Positions 45,436 through 55,726 of a DNA stretch of 64,000 bases are shown piece by piece. Below the pieces are notes generated by a model. It saw nothing but the letters and a program-made list of their open reading frames with translations. It was not told the origin of the DNA and did not search any database. The stretch lies in the NCBI GenBank assembly GCA_028751875.1, contig CM054135.1:11224631-11288630 (forward strand). The letters run 5' to 3'. Every line of letters begins with the position of its first letter. Position 1 is the first letter of the stretch. Both the position numbers and the translations under genes were made by a program. Origin of the DNA: Rapana venosa (lineage: Eukaryota > Mollusca > Gastropoda > Neogastropoda > Muricidae).

Positions 45436-45825
45436 ATGTCTGTTGATGAACCTATTGATTCTAAGAATATGCCCGTAGTCTGTCATGCTTTATGTAATGC
45501 CAAAATTGAGCCGTTAAAGGGCAGAAGTGTTTGTTTTGATAAACTTGTAGGGTCGCAGGACAAACAGGACACTTTTCTCAGCAATCTTGATTTGCCTGAC
45601 AACTTACATAAACTAGATGAAGCGTTCTTACTCAGTGATTCGACATTAATGAGGCTGTACATGTTTTTTACGAACATGCTGTCTTCTGCTGCCTCAAGTT
45701 TTAAGAAAACAATCAGGGAACAAAGAAAGAAAGGGAGTGAGTGGTTTGATGGGGAGTTGTGAGCGTGCCAGAAAGGTCACTCGTTCTGCTCTTGTAGTTA
45801 TTTACATACTTAGTCTCCATTGGAC
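45436..45825 (+). mobile_element. Host LINE, part 1 (before RTE insertion)
   Basis: It encodes the segment between endonuclease and reverse transcriptase of a non-LTR element: LPDNLHKLDEAFLLSDSTLM, SSAASSFKKTIREQRKK and SEWFDGE. One frameshift in the GGGGAG run near 45758 shortens the open frame. The frame stays open to 45825, where the RTE-like LINE was inserted at CATTGGAC. The clade is not assigned. It resembles elements whose catalytic region reads L-F-A-D-D-I-V-L. Confidence 0.7.
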
Positions 45826-46141
45826 CCCCATGGGACTCCCGGGGTATGCTTGCAAAGCGGAGCATCGAGCATCGCAAGAATAGGATCTCTGCCCTCCAAC
45901 CAGGCATGTCGTAAAAGGCGACTAAGGTGGAACCCTTCCCCCAGGTAGGGGGTTAGACACAGGGCTAACAACCCAGTTCTGTAAAAAAACCCGTTTGTTA
46001 CGGAAACGGCAACACAAGAAATCAACACTACTGGGTGTGACGGGCTTCCAGAGTCATCGGAAGATACTCGCATGAATGACAGTGGTGAAAGCCAAAAGGA
46101 AGCCACTGACAGGAAGATGGAAGTCATAAGCGCCAAAACTA

Positions 46142-47140
46142 AGACCAAAATAGGATTCTGGAATGTAAGAGCCATGTTTGAGACAGGAAAGTGAAAGCCA
46201 TGGACAGGATCAGGCAAATACAGAGCCAGCACAGGAGAGACAGTGCTGTACAGTGGTAGAGATGACAACCAACACCATGAGGGAGTAGCAATTATCATGA
46301 TGAAAGGAATGGAGAAGTGCCTGATGGAGTGGAAACCTATCAACAGCAGGATGATGAAGATAAGAATGAAAGGTAAACATGCTAATACCACAATCATCCA
46401 GTGCTATGCACCAACCAATGACAGTGGAGAAGAAAGCAAAGATACATTTTATTAACAATTACAGGCTGAAATGGAAAACACATCAAACCATGACATGAGG
46501 ATAGTGATGGGTGACCTAAATGCAAAAGTCAGAAAAGACAACACAAACCAAGAAAGAGCCATGGGAAAAGAAGGATGTGGCAGCATAAATGATAACGGAG
46601 AAAGATTGGTGGAATTCTGCATGACAAACAACCTGGCCATTGGAGGGACATTATTTGCACACCCTGAGATCCACAAGCTTACCTGGTGTTCCCCCAAGGG
46701 AAGAGACAAAAACCAGATCGACCACCTGATGATCAATGGGACATGGAGGAGATCGCTCCTAGATGTAAAAGTAAGGAGAGGAGCTGATGTTGGCAGTGAT
46801 CATCACCTTGTCACTGCAACTTTAAAAGTGAAGCTGAGAAAAAATGGATCTGGGAAACCAAGACAACAACATTTTGATGTGGAAAAGCTGTGCAACACCA
46901 AAGTAAAGAGTGCTTTCACCCTCCAGCTCAAAAACAAGTTCCAAGCACTGGTGGATACTGAAAACTACACACCTGCGGACACGACTAATATAAACACCAT
47001 GTGGAAACAAGTCAGGACAGCCTACACACAAGCCAGTGAAACGTGCTTAGGACAGAGACAGAGGAAGAGAAAAAGGTGGATTACAGCAGACACCTGGCAA
47101 GCCATCGAGAACAGGAGAGAACTGAAGAAGAAAATCTTAT
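46142..47140 (+). pseudogene. Endonuclease of the 45826-49060 LINE
   Basis: It starts IGFWNVRAMFETGK (the WNVR start of the fold), then a stop and a frameshift around 46190-46240. HHEGVAIIMMKGMEKCLMEW and IIQCYAPTNDSGE follow, and then an in-frame TAA at about 46453. Next come RIVMGDLNAKVRKD, SINDNGERLVEFCMTNNLAI, SPKGRDKNQIDHLMI and GADVGSDHHLVTATL, with the catalytic SDH. The catalytic motifs are kept, but at least three lesions make the copy non-coding. Confidence 0.85.
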
Positions 47141-47157
47141 AGACAAAGTCAGAGCAG

Positions 47158-49035
47158 ATGAGAGAGAGGTACAAACAACAGTACAGAGAAGCAGACCAAA
47201 CTGTGAAGAAAATGACAAGAACAGACAAGCGTACCTACATGGATGATATTGCAAGACAAGCAGAGGAGGCCGCCGCAAAGGGAGAGCAAGAACAGGTGTA
47301 TAAGATCACCAAGACTGTCAGTGGCAAGTACCGGGGCAATACCGAAACACCAATCCTAGATAAACAAGGCCAAATACTTACAACAGAAGCAGAACAAGAT
47401 GCAAGATGGGCAGAACATTAAAATTTTCAGCGAAGTTCTCAACAGACCACCACCAACTGAAGAGGCAGATGTACAAGATCATGATGCCGATCTCAATGTG
47501 AACAGCACACCACCAGAGAAGGAAGAGATTATAGCAGCAATCAGCTCTCTCAAGAATGGAAAAGCCCCTGGCCAGGACAACCTCAATGCAGAACTTTTCA
47601 AGGCAGATCCAGAGTCTGCATCTTAAGTTCTACAGCCACTCTTTGCAGCTATATGGGAGGAGAAACAGCTACCAGCAGATTGGACAGAAGGAGTCATCGT
47701 GAAGATCCCAAAGAAAGGAGCCCTGAACAATTGTAACAACTGGAGAGGAATCACTCTGCTATCTGTTCCCAGCAAGATTCTGGCAAAGATCATCATCGGA
47801 CAAATCTCAGAGGCAGTGGACCAACAACTCAGAAAGGAACAGGCAGGTTTCCGACCAGGAAGAAGATGCATAGACCAGATCTTGCATGCATTATTATTAT
47901 TATTATTATCTTCACCCTGCGCAACATCATCAAACAGTGCACGGAATGGCAGAGACAGCTGTATATCAACTTCGTAGATTTTGAAAAAGCCTTTGACAGC
48001 ATTCATCGAGAAAGTGTATGGCGCATACTCCGAGCATATGGAATTCCACAGGAGATTATCCAAGTCATTAAGAGCTTCTACAACAATTTCAAGTGCAGAG
48101 TAGGAAACAGCAAAACCAGTTTCAGTGTACAAACCGGCGTCAGACAAGGCTGCCCCATGTCAGCCCTACTCTTCAACCTAACAATTGATTGGGTGATGAG
48201 ACAGACAACAGCTGACCAGTCATGGGGCATTAGATGGACCCCCTTCTCAACGCTTGAAGACCTAGACTTTTCCGACGATCTTGCACTGCTCTCACATACC
48301 CACCATCACATTCAAGAGAAGACATCCTGTCTCAGCACTTTCACACAGCAAGTAGGCCTGAAAATCAGTCAGAAGAAGACAGAGGTGATGACACTGAACG
48401 TTCAGAACCCCTCACCAGTCACAGTGAATGGAGAAGATTTACCAACAACTGAAAAGTTCACGTACCTGGGGAGCACTGTTAGGCATGACGGCGGAGCAGG
48501 CAGCGACATCAAGAGCCAGATTAGCAAAGCAAGAAATGCTTACAGAAATCTGAACAATGTGTGGAAATCGTCCCAGTACAGCACCAGGACCAAACTAAGA
48601 CTATACTAGAGCTGTGTACTTTCCACCCTTTTGTGCGGCTCGGAGTGCTGGAGGATGACTGAGAGTGACATTGACAAACTATCTACATTTCACACGAAGA
48701 ATCTCAGAAGAATCTTGCGCATCTTCTGGCCTGAGACCATCTCCAACCAAGAACTTTTTGCCCGTTGCAACCAGGAAAGTGTGGACACCATCATCATTCA
48801 TAGGCGATGGGGATGGATAGGACATATCTGCCGTCGGGAACAGGGAAACATCACCCGAACAGCCCTCCACTGGACACCAGAGGGAAAACGCAAACGAGGA
48901 CGACCCAAGAACACTTGGCGTCAAACTTTCGAAACAGAGCTGAAGACCTTCCAACATACCTGGTGAACCCTTCAGAAGCTAGCCCAGGACAGACAGGAGT
49001 GGAGAACATTTGTTGGTGCCCTACGTGCCAATAAG
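47158..49035 (+). pseudogene. Reverse transcriptase of the 45826-49060 LINE
   Basis: Recognisable blocks are KNGKAPGQDNLNAELFK, KIPKKGALNNCNNWRGITLL, RKEQAGFRPGRRCIDQI, YINFVDFEKAFDSIHRESVW (motif A), GVRQGCPMSALLFNLTIDWV and EDLDFSDDLALLS. The tail is [19 protein letters not shown] and [12 protein letters not shown]. The catalytic box reads FSDD rather than the usual FADD. Stops occur at about 47624 and 48607, and frameshifts lie near 47400, 47690 and 47890. At 47889-47908 an ATT repeat is inserted between the finger and palm parts. Confidence 0.85.
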
Positions 49036-49060
49036 GCACAAAGGCATTGATGATGATCTT

Positions 49061-50084
49061 CATTGGACAGAACAGTATACTGTAATACCCGTAGAAATTA
49101 CAAGAAGCTTTTTAGCCACCAAATAAAAGGAATTCTGCAAAGTTTTGGAGACACATAAAGAAATTTTCATGGAAAACATCAGAGATAGGCAATATAGCTA
49201 TGGAGCAATGGGTTTAACATTTTAAAGGGCTCTTTTGTGATGGGGGAGGTGAACAGGAGGAAGTCACTGGCAGCAGTACAAGTTTATCTGACTCAGTGGA
49301 CAATCGGCAGGATGTGATAGAATTAAATTCTGATATCACTGGGGAAGAAATTGTTAAGGCCATGAAACATCTGAAACATAACAAAGCTGCTGGCCTCAAT
49401 GGGATTATCCCTGAAATTTTTAAGTCAGTAATAAATCATAGAAGACTAATATCCTTTCTTGTCCATCTGTTTAACAAGATTGTTTTCTTCTGGACTCTAT
49501 CCAGAATCTTGGACAGAAGCTATCATCCACCCCATTCATAAGAAAGGAACCATCCACAATCCAGACAATTATAGAGGCATCTCATTATTAAACATTTGTT
49601 GTAAACTCCTAAGCTATATAATTAATAAACGATTATCAGCTTTCGTAGACAACAGAAATATCCTTGGTGAAATACAAACAGGTTTTCGAAAAGATCACTC
49701 CACGGTAGATCATATTTTCACATTATTTGCAATTATCCAAAGACAACTCCTAAGAAACAGAAAATTATATGTCACTTTTATCGATTTCAATAAGGCTTTT
49801 GACCTTATTTCACTGAGCAAACTTTGGCCAACCTTACAGAAAAAAGGTTTAAAGGGAAATATATTGAAAATATTATAGAGCAAGTACGTGACTGTTAAAG
49901 TCCGGATTCATTATTTGAGCAGGATATCAGAAGCCATATCTTGTTTCAAAGGCTTAAAACAAGGCGAAATAATCAGCCCTCTCTTATTTTCATTATTTAT
50001 CAACGAGTTGGCCCAAGAAGTTATCAAAAACGATAAACATGGTGTTCAGCTTTACTCTGATACACTAGAAATATTCATCATGTT
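49061..50084 (+). pseudogene. Host LINE, part 2: reverse transcriptase fingers and palm
   Basis: It carries EQYTVIPVEITRSFLATK, then NSDITGEEIVKAMKHLKHNK, AIIHPIHKKGTIHNPDNYRG, GFRKDHSTVDHIFTLFAI, motif A (LYVTFIDFNKAFDLISLSKL) and GLKQGEIISPLLFSLFINEL. It ends in LYSDTLEIFI at 50079, immediately before the L2 insertion. A frameshift near 49495-49500 and stops near 49135 and 49878 are visible. Confidence 0.8.
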
Positions 50085-50090
50085 GAAAAA

Positions 50091-51356
50091 GTAGTTCTCA
50101 AACAGCTCAACAACCACCTTCTCTCCAACAATCTTCTTCCTGAGTTTCAGTCTGCCTACTGCATCAACCACAGCACTGAAACCACCCTAGTACACACTTT
50201 AAACACGCTTCTACTCACTTCTGACTCAGGGAAAATCTCCCTTCTCACTCTACTCGACTTATCAGCAGCCTTCGATACTATAGACCACTCAATTCTTCTC
50301 TCCCGTCTTCAAAAAACGTTTGGTGTTACTGGCACAGCCCTCACCTGGTTTAGTTCATACCTTACTGACCGATTCCAGACAGTTGCAGTAAACAAGATTC
50401 AATCAATACCTGCCAAACTGGAATGCGGAGTCACACAGGGATCAGTTCTAGGCCCTGTTCTTTTCACTCTTTACACTGCCCCACTGTCCCATATAATAAA
50501 CCGTCATCAAATCAACCATCATTTTTACGCAGATGACTCTCAGATTCAAAGCAGTGTTACACCTGAAAATCTGCCTTCTCTTCTGACAAATATGGCCCAC
50601 TGCTTTGAAGATATTCAAAATTGGATGACACAGAACAAATTACAGCTAAATGCAGATAAAACCAAAGCCATGCTCGTAGGGACCAAACACAAACTCTCTT
50701 CCATTACAACAGCTTCAATAGAACTCGGCAGTACATCAGTCCCTCTATCCACTGCAGTGAAGTATCCAGGTGTTTTTATTGACAACACACTCTCTATGCA
50801 AAAATTCATCACCCAGACCTGTCAGTCGTGCTACTATCAATTACGGAGTATTAGTGCAATTCGAAAGTACCTGTCCACAGATGCAACAGCCAAACTTGTC
50901 ACTTCTCTTATTCTTTCATGTCTGGACTATTGCAATTCTCTTTTGTCTGGTCTGCCAGCATCATCTATCCACTCCCTTCAACGTTTACAAAACTTCGCAG
51001 CTCGACAAGTTCCCAGAAAGAAAAAATCTGAGCACATTACCCCTCTCTTGCAATCTCTCTACTGGCTGCCTGTGCCACAGAGAGTAAATTATAAGATCAG
51101 TACCCTCTGTTACAAATGTCTCCACAAAACAGCACCCTCTTACCTCTGTGAATGTCTTCACCTGTACACTCCTTCACGTTCCCTCTGCTCTGCTGCATAT
51201 ACCTTGTGCCTACGAATACCTAGATTCAACCAATCCACTGTTGGCCCCTGCTTTTTCACTTTTTCGGGTCCATCGACCTGGAATGAGCCCCCTCTCTCTC
51301 TTCGCCAGAAACCTAGTTATGACACTTTTAAATCCAGCCTCAAGACATTTATTTAA
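50091..51356 (+). CDS. L2-type reverse transcriptase, C-terminal two-thirds, uninterrupted
   Basis: A single open frame of about 421 codons runs from the L2 5' truncation point to a stop at 51354-51356. It has no start codon of its own near the beginning. It includes LLDLSAAFDTIDHSILLSRL (motif A), ECGVTQGSVLGPVLFTLYTA, the catalytic HHFYADDSQIQ, LNADKTKAMLVG, AVKYPGVFIDNTLSM, LDYCNSLLSGLPASS and the terminal region that in L2/CR1 elements follows the thumb. An intact frame suggests a fairly young insertion. It cannot be a complete gene because the endonuclease is missing. Confidence 0.8.
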   Translation, partial: VVLKQLNNHLLSNNLLPEFQSAYCINHSTETTLVHTLNTLLLTSDSGKISLLTLLDLSAAFDTIDHSILLSRLQKTFGVTGTALTWFSSYLTDRFQTVAVNKIQSIPAKLECGVTQGSVLGPVLFTLYTAPLSHIINRHQINHHFYADDSQIQSSVTPENLPSLLTNMAHCFEDIQNWMTQNKLQLNADKTKAMLVGTKHKLSSITTASIELGSTSVPLSTAVKYPGVFIDNTLSMQKFITQTCQSCYYQLRSISAIRKYLSTDATAKLVTSLILSCLDYCNSLLSGLPASSIHSLQRLQNFAARQVPRKKKSEHITPLLQSLYWLPVPQRVNYKISTLCYKCLHKTAPSYLCECLHLYTPSRSLCSAAYTLCLRIPRFNQSTVGPCFFTFSGPSTWNEPPLSLRQKPSYDTFKSSLKTFI

Positions 51357-51367
51357 AACCTAAGATT

Positions 51368-51395
<28 letters not shown>
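51368..51395. repeat. (C)28 homopolymer in the L2 3' UTR
   Basis: The copy at 39708-41409 has only a CCCCCCC stretch at the same place (41094-41100), so this is an expansion or an artefact. Confidence 0.9.
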
Positions 51396-51398
<3 letters not shown>

Positions 51399-51698
51399 TG
51401 TTTCATATCAGAACTATCCCACCTTCACTAACCCATGTCCTATCACCCTGCTAAAGTATACGACCTGTGTGAGTGTGTGTGTGTGCTTTTTGAAAAACAT
51501 TTGCCCATTTACATTTTATTTCATAGATTTTGTCTGCAGTGCATCATGCTTGTAAATATCTGTTTGTTTAAACTATTGATTATTTAACATTGATTGCATG
51601 GCTGTGTGGGATTAGGTTGAATGCATGCGCTTTGATTTGTCTTTTTAAGATATAGGGCTATATAAGTTCCATTTATTATTATTATTATTATTATTATT

Positions 51699-52990
51699 AT
51701 GTTTGCTGACGACATCGTTCTAATATGGGAGAGTGTTGCAGGGTTACAAAACCAGTTAAACGTTCTTGCTAATTAATCACAAAAGCTAGATTTGCATGTA
51801 ACACTTGATAAATCGAATATCGTCATATTCAGAAATGGTGAGCATGTGACTAACAAAGAGGTTTGGTTTTACGAGGGAAATGAAATAGATATCTGTACTT
51901 CCTATAAATACCTGGGCTTATTCCTTTCAACTAAATTGGCGTACAGTAAAGCAGTGCCTAAACTCTCATGTAAAGCAAGAAAAGGGGTAATTAACATCTT
52001 CAAAACTCTATGGAAACTGTGAGATTCTTCAACAGAGATTTTTGTCAAACTGTTTGATTCACAAATTAAACGGATTCTATTGTATGGAGCAGAAATATGG
52101 GGCCTGTCTCAACAGAAAGCTGTGGAGAATTTCCACACATTTGCTCTTAAAAAACTGTTAAATGTAAGCCCTCCCCCCCCCCCAACTCCAAATGACATGG
52201 TTTACAGTGAAACAGGTGGTTACCCATTATCTATTTCTAGTTATGTATTACAATCCGATGTTGGCTACGGGTTAACGAACTAGAAGAATCCAGATTCCCA
52301 GGAAAGGCCTACAACATGCTTTTGTCTCTCCATAATGATAAGGTGTGTTGGGTATCACATAATATTTGTAAAATGTTATAGGAGACTGGTTTCAGCTTTA
52401 TATGGGAAAGCCAAGGTGTCACTAACTAAAGCTCAGCTTCAGCTAAGAGATTAATCGCTTGCTTCTATCAAAAGTGGAATGAACATGTTATCAATAGCAC
52501 TAGATTCAGTGTGTATCATACATTTAAATAATCTGTATCTATGGACATTTTGATAGATCTAGATTAGGAATGTCAGACCTACAGACGCACAGAAAACACT
52601 ACACAGCCGCTTCTGAGCAAGATCTTCAGTGTTCATTTTGTCATAGTGCTATAGAAACAGAAATGCACTTTCTTTTTCACTGCAGTTTTCTCAGTGACTT
52701 ACGACTGAAATTCATCCCGAAAAACATATAGTATGTATCCTTCGCTAACTTCATTTCAAAGATTAATGCAAGATGACACGTGTGTCTATGTTTTCGGAAG
52801 AAATGTTTATCATGCCAACAAACGCGCTAATGGCAGTACGAAACCCACTGTTGATTCCTTTGATTTACTGATGTTTCCTTTACAATGTGTTTGTTCTACT
52901 GTAATGCCATAATTTAATCATCACATCCAGCCATTCCGGATTGCCCACATATTGTAACGGGTTGTATGGCCTATACAATTAAATTCTTGA
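51699..52990 (+). pseudogene. Host LINE, part 3: FADD box, thumb and 3' end
   Basis: The frame resumes with MFADDIVLIWESVAGLQNQL, then VTLDKSNIVIFRNG, ICTSYKYLGLFLSTKLAYSK, RILLYGAEIWGLSQQKAVE and FALKKLLNV. It becomes increasingly broken after about 52170, where a C-run occurs. Later blocks up to about 52900 still resemble the C-terminal zf-RVT-like tail. The probable 3' end is GGCCTATACAATTAAATTCT near 52970-52990. Confidence 0.75.
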
Positions 52991-54114
52991 GTTGAGTTCT
53001 CTCTCTTCTATTACTACATGTAGAGTCTTTAGGGCACTGCGCGGAACTTTATAGGCCCTGTACTGTCTCTTGGGCATATGGATCTGGCGGAGCACAAAGA
53101 TATTTTAACAAACATTACAACAAAATTAATGGCCTTCAGTCAAACACTGGTATTTGGTGTTTCTTTTTGTTTCTAAGCATAACACAGTATACTGTTCTGG
53201 TGCGTCAATCATTGTGCAGGTCGTTACCTTCTTATTTTCAATAACCAAGGGGTTCTTGATCAGACATGAACGTGTGTTTACTCATATTAAATCTTTGGTC
53301 AGATCTCGATAACGCTTTGTATTGTTTTGGTTTTTGTTGTTTATTTATGTTTTTTTTATCAATTTTTTTGGGTGCTGCTTCAATCATTTTCAATTTCTTG
53401 CTTTCCAAGAAATTTCTCTCAATGTCTGCTGTTACCCTCTGCTCTCTCTCCCTCCCTCTCTCCCTCCCCCTCTCATGAATGAATGAATGAATGAATGAAT
53501 TCGTTCATTAATTGACAAATCTATGATTCATATAGCATATATACATCTCCACAACCAAAGGTGTAGTCCCAATTCTTGGAGAGGAAATTAAAAAAAATTA
53601 AAAGGTAGTAAGGTGTGGAGGAGGGCAGGAAACACACACACACACATTTCTCAATAGATGGACAAGAAATGATGACCGCTGGGCGTGATACTCATTACAT
53701 GATCAGTGTCCAGTCTGCTAGACATAAAATCGATTGGCACAAATCGGAATGTATATCCTCATCATCCATTTTCTTATTTTTTACTTAAAAGATAAGGAGC
53801 CGGTCACCTCTCCTGAACTTAACACAATGCCAGGTTACATACCTGAGTACCTTCATTCATACTTTCTAAATTTAGCGAGCTCAGAATATGTCACAATCAA
53901 ATGAAACATTGAAAGCGAATCACCCATGTCTGGCTAATTATGGTTTGGTTTATGACCATTACCATCCCTTCTGATTCACAGCCAAGTTCATCTGTAACAG
54001 TATTTCGTGGCATGACATTTTTGGTCTTCGGAATTTTGGAAATTCTAGAGATACCAAAACAATAGTAGGGCTAGGCCTACTCCAGAAAGGGGAAGCCCCT
54101 ACCATGTGACTATT
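52991..54114. other. Upstream of unkempt, no gene seen
   Basis: This holds a CT-rich and ATGA-repeat microsatellite (53440-53502) and a short CA run (53633-53647). No conserved coding block is seen. Confidence 0.5.
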
Positions 54115-54117
54115 ACT

Positions 54118-54127
54118 GGCCAATCAG
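54118..54127 (+). promoter_or_regulatory. CCAAT-box candidate upstream of unkempt
   Basis: GGCCAATCAG lies about 65 bp before the start codon, in a locally GC-richer stretch. The match is by consensus only; no transcription start is known. Confidence 0.3.
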
Positions 54128-54189
54128 TGAACGATTACTTGCTCCTTGCGCAAAGCAGGCTGCGCAGAATGTGCTGATTGACAACAAAA

Positions 54190-54245
54190 ATGCCGTCAGA
54201 AGCACCGTTACATGGAACACAAACTGAAAAACCACAGCATTACAT
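54190..54245 (+). CDS. unk: Unkempt homologue, first coding exon
   Basis: It encodes MPSEAPLHGTQTEKPQHY plus two bases. The start is the first ATG after an in-frame TGA at 54175-54177. The EKPQHY segment directly before YLKEF is the conserved N-terminus of unkempt proteins. The donor is GTGAGT at 54246, phase 2, which matches the acceptor at 54351. Unkempt is a cytoplasmic RNA-binding protein with a cluster of CCCH zinc fingers and a C-terminal RING-like domain. In animals it binds specific mRNAs, represses translation and acts in neuronal differentiation. The identification rests on the combined exons. Confidence 0.85.
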
Positions 54246-54351
54246 GTGAGTTCAGTGTATTGACTGTTATCAGAATACCGAATAACTCATGACAGATGCA
54301 TTCAGCATTTATTTCGACGCTGTCATATGGATGTTCTCTGTCTGCTTGCAG

Positions 54352-54561
54352 GTATTTGAAGGAGTTTCGCACACAGCAGTGTCCATTCTTCGTTCAGCAC
54401 AAGTGCACCCAACATCGACCGTTCACATGCTTTCATTGGCATTTTCTGAATCAGCGTCGTCGTCGTCCTGTTAAGAAACGTGACGGAACTTTCAGTTATA
54501 GCCCGGATATTTATTGTACGAAATACGACGAGGCGAGTGGAGTCTGTCCAGACGGTGACGA
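54352..54561 (+). CDS. unk: Unkempt homologue, second exon (first CCCH finger)
   Basis: It encodes residues 19 (split) to 89 (split): YLKEFRTQQCPFFVQHKCTQ and onward through CFHWHFLNQRRRR, RDGTFSYSPDIYCTKYDEAS and GVCPDGDE. The first zinc finger is complete (Cys29, Cys37, Cys45, His49). The second starts with Cys74 and Cys84 and is cut by the intron just before its third Cys. The acceptor is GCTTGCAG ending at 54351 and the donor is GTAAGT from 54562. The intron before it is only 106 bp. The next exon (expected to start with the rest of CPFLH) is not seen in the remaining 9.4 kb, most of which is gap, transposon or noise. Confidence 0.9.
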
Positions 54562-55726
54562 GTAAGTGCTCAAGTTGTCCATGTTCGAATTTTGGTGGGA
54601 ACTGGCCATTTAAGAAGGAAGGTTTTAGTCTTGTGAATGCGTGAACGAATCTGCTAAAGAGTTCATTTCAGTAGGAATGAATTTTTATTGTACACTTTGT
54701 ACATATCTTAAAGATTTGCAATACTTTAGTCTTTGTATATTTCTTGAAGTGGGTGCAGCCAAAAGCGATGTAAACAAAAAGGGATGGCCGCCATATTGAT
54801 TCGTTTGAAACGAGGATAGAGTTTTCCATCAGTCTTCTCAAACAACGACATTGTTCAGTGTTTCGACCGTGCTAAGAGGAAAATAGTTGGTTGCATGCGT
54901 TTTCGTCTGTTTTTATTTCACGTATCTATTCATGGTACGATTTAGTTTAGACTGCCGTGTGGGTTCTGGTCGCCTATGCGTCATCCGCACGTTGAATGGA
55001 CGATTCGCATTCTGCGTTTGTTTTGGTTCCGGCGACGACAGGATGCGTGTGGGATCTACGTGAAATGCAGCATGTTCGACTAATTTCTTCAGATTTACTT
55101 GTTAGAATCAAAGTTGAACAATTATTTCAGATAACACGATTCTATAGGTTTACTACAAATTGGAATTGCAGCATCAGAATAAGAAAAGAACGAAGTCAGC
55201 TGCTTCCCTTAGTAGGTCGCGGCCTTGACCCAAGTGCTCGGTTCCTTGATTAGCTCAATGTGGCCAGCTGGCATTCACTGATTCAGTCATTCGTTTACTG
55301 TGGGATTGCTACCCGCATTCCGAAGAAATGGCAAAGGACGTCATTTAAATAATTTTATAATGGAATATTTCCCCATCATTGTGGATAGTGTATCTTTGTA
55401 GGTTTTACAATGACAGTATATTGGTATAATTATTTGGCACATCTCTGTCTCATTCTCTGTTAGTGTTAATGTGTACTGTAGTGTGTAGTATCAGATGATG
55501 AAAAACAGTTGTTTGCTATTAAGATAAATCAGGAGAGAAAAAAACCACATAAGGATAAAGCCCCCCCCCCCCCCTCCAAAAAAAAAACTTACCCCCCTTT
55601 CCCACCATGCAAAAACAATCCCAGAAAATCCACTTGTTACAGCCCCCCTCCCCCCCTTTCCCTCTTTTCCTCTTTCAGTCAGCCACCCATGGTTTCACAT
55701 ATACACAAACATTGATGTCCCTCACT
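54562..55726. other. Unkempt intron 2 up to the gap
   Basis: No exon is seen. A GATGGCCGCCATATTG motif lies near 54784-54799. Short C-runs and noisy sequence appear from about 55540 to the gap. Confidence 0.5.

Larger units (their letters stand above)
45818..49068 (+). mobile_element. RTE-like LINE, near full-length, 8-bp TSD
   Basis: The element, 45826-49060 (3,235 bp), is bracketed by CATTGGAC at 45818-45825 and 49061-49068. Its leader (about 45826-46140, with GTCGTAAAAGGCGACTAAGG and a GGTAGGGGGTTAGACACAGG block) precedes the endonuclease and reverse transcriptase. The 3' end is GCATTGATGATGATCTT. Removing it and one copy of the duplication rejoins the reading frame of the surrounding LINE, which proves the nesting order. 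It is the best-preserved RTE-like copy in the window. Confidence 0.9.
50080..51703 (+). mobile_element. CR1/L2-type LINE inserted in the host LINE
   Basis: The element, 50085-51698, is bracketed by ATGTT (50080-50084 and 51699-51703). It is 5'-truncated and ends in CTATATAAGTTCCATTT followed by an ATT repeat. The insertion lies exactly at the catalytic FADD of the host LINE, which resumes at 51699. It is clearly the same family as 39708-41409 and better preserved. Confidence 0.9.

Noticed and set aside
45436..45762. Stand-alone host gene of 108 residues
   Set aside because: It continues in frame (after one shift and removal of the inserted LINE) into a LINE reverse transcriptase at 49069.
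54289..54474. Open frame starting MTDAFSIYFDA
   Set aside because: It starts in the short unkempt intron and reads the exon in a different frame from the conserved YLKEF zinc-finger frame.
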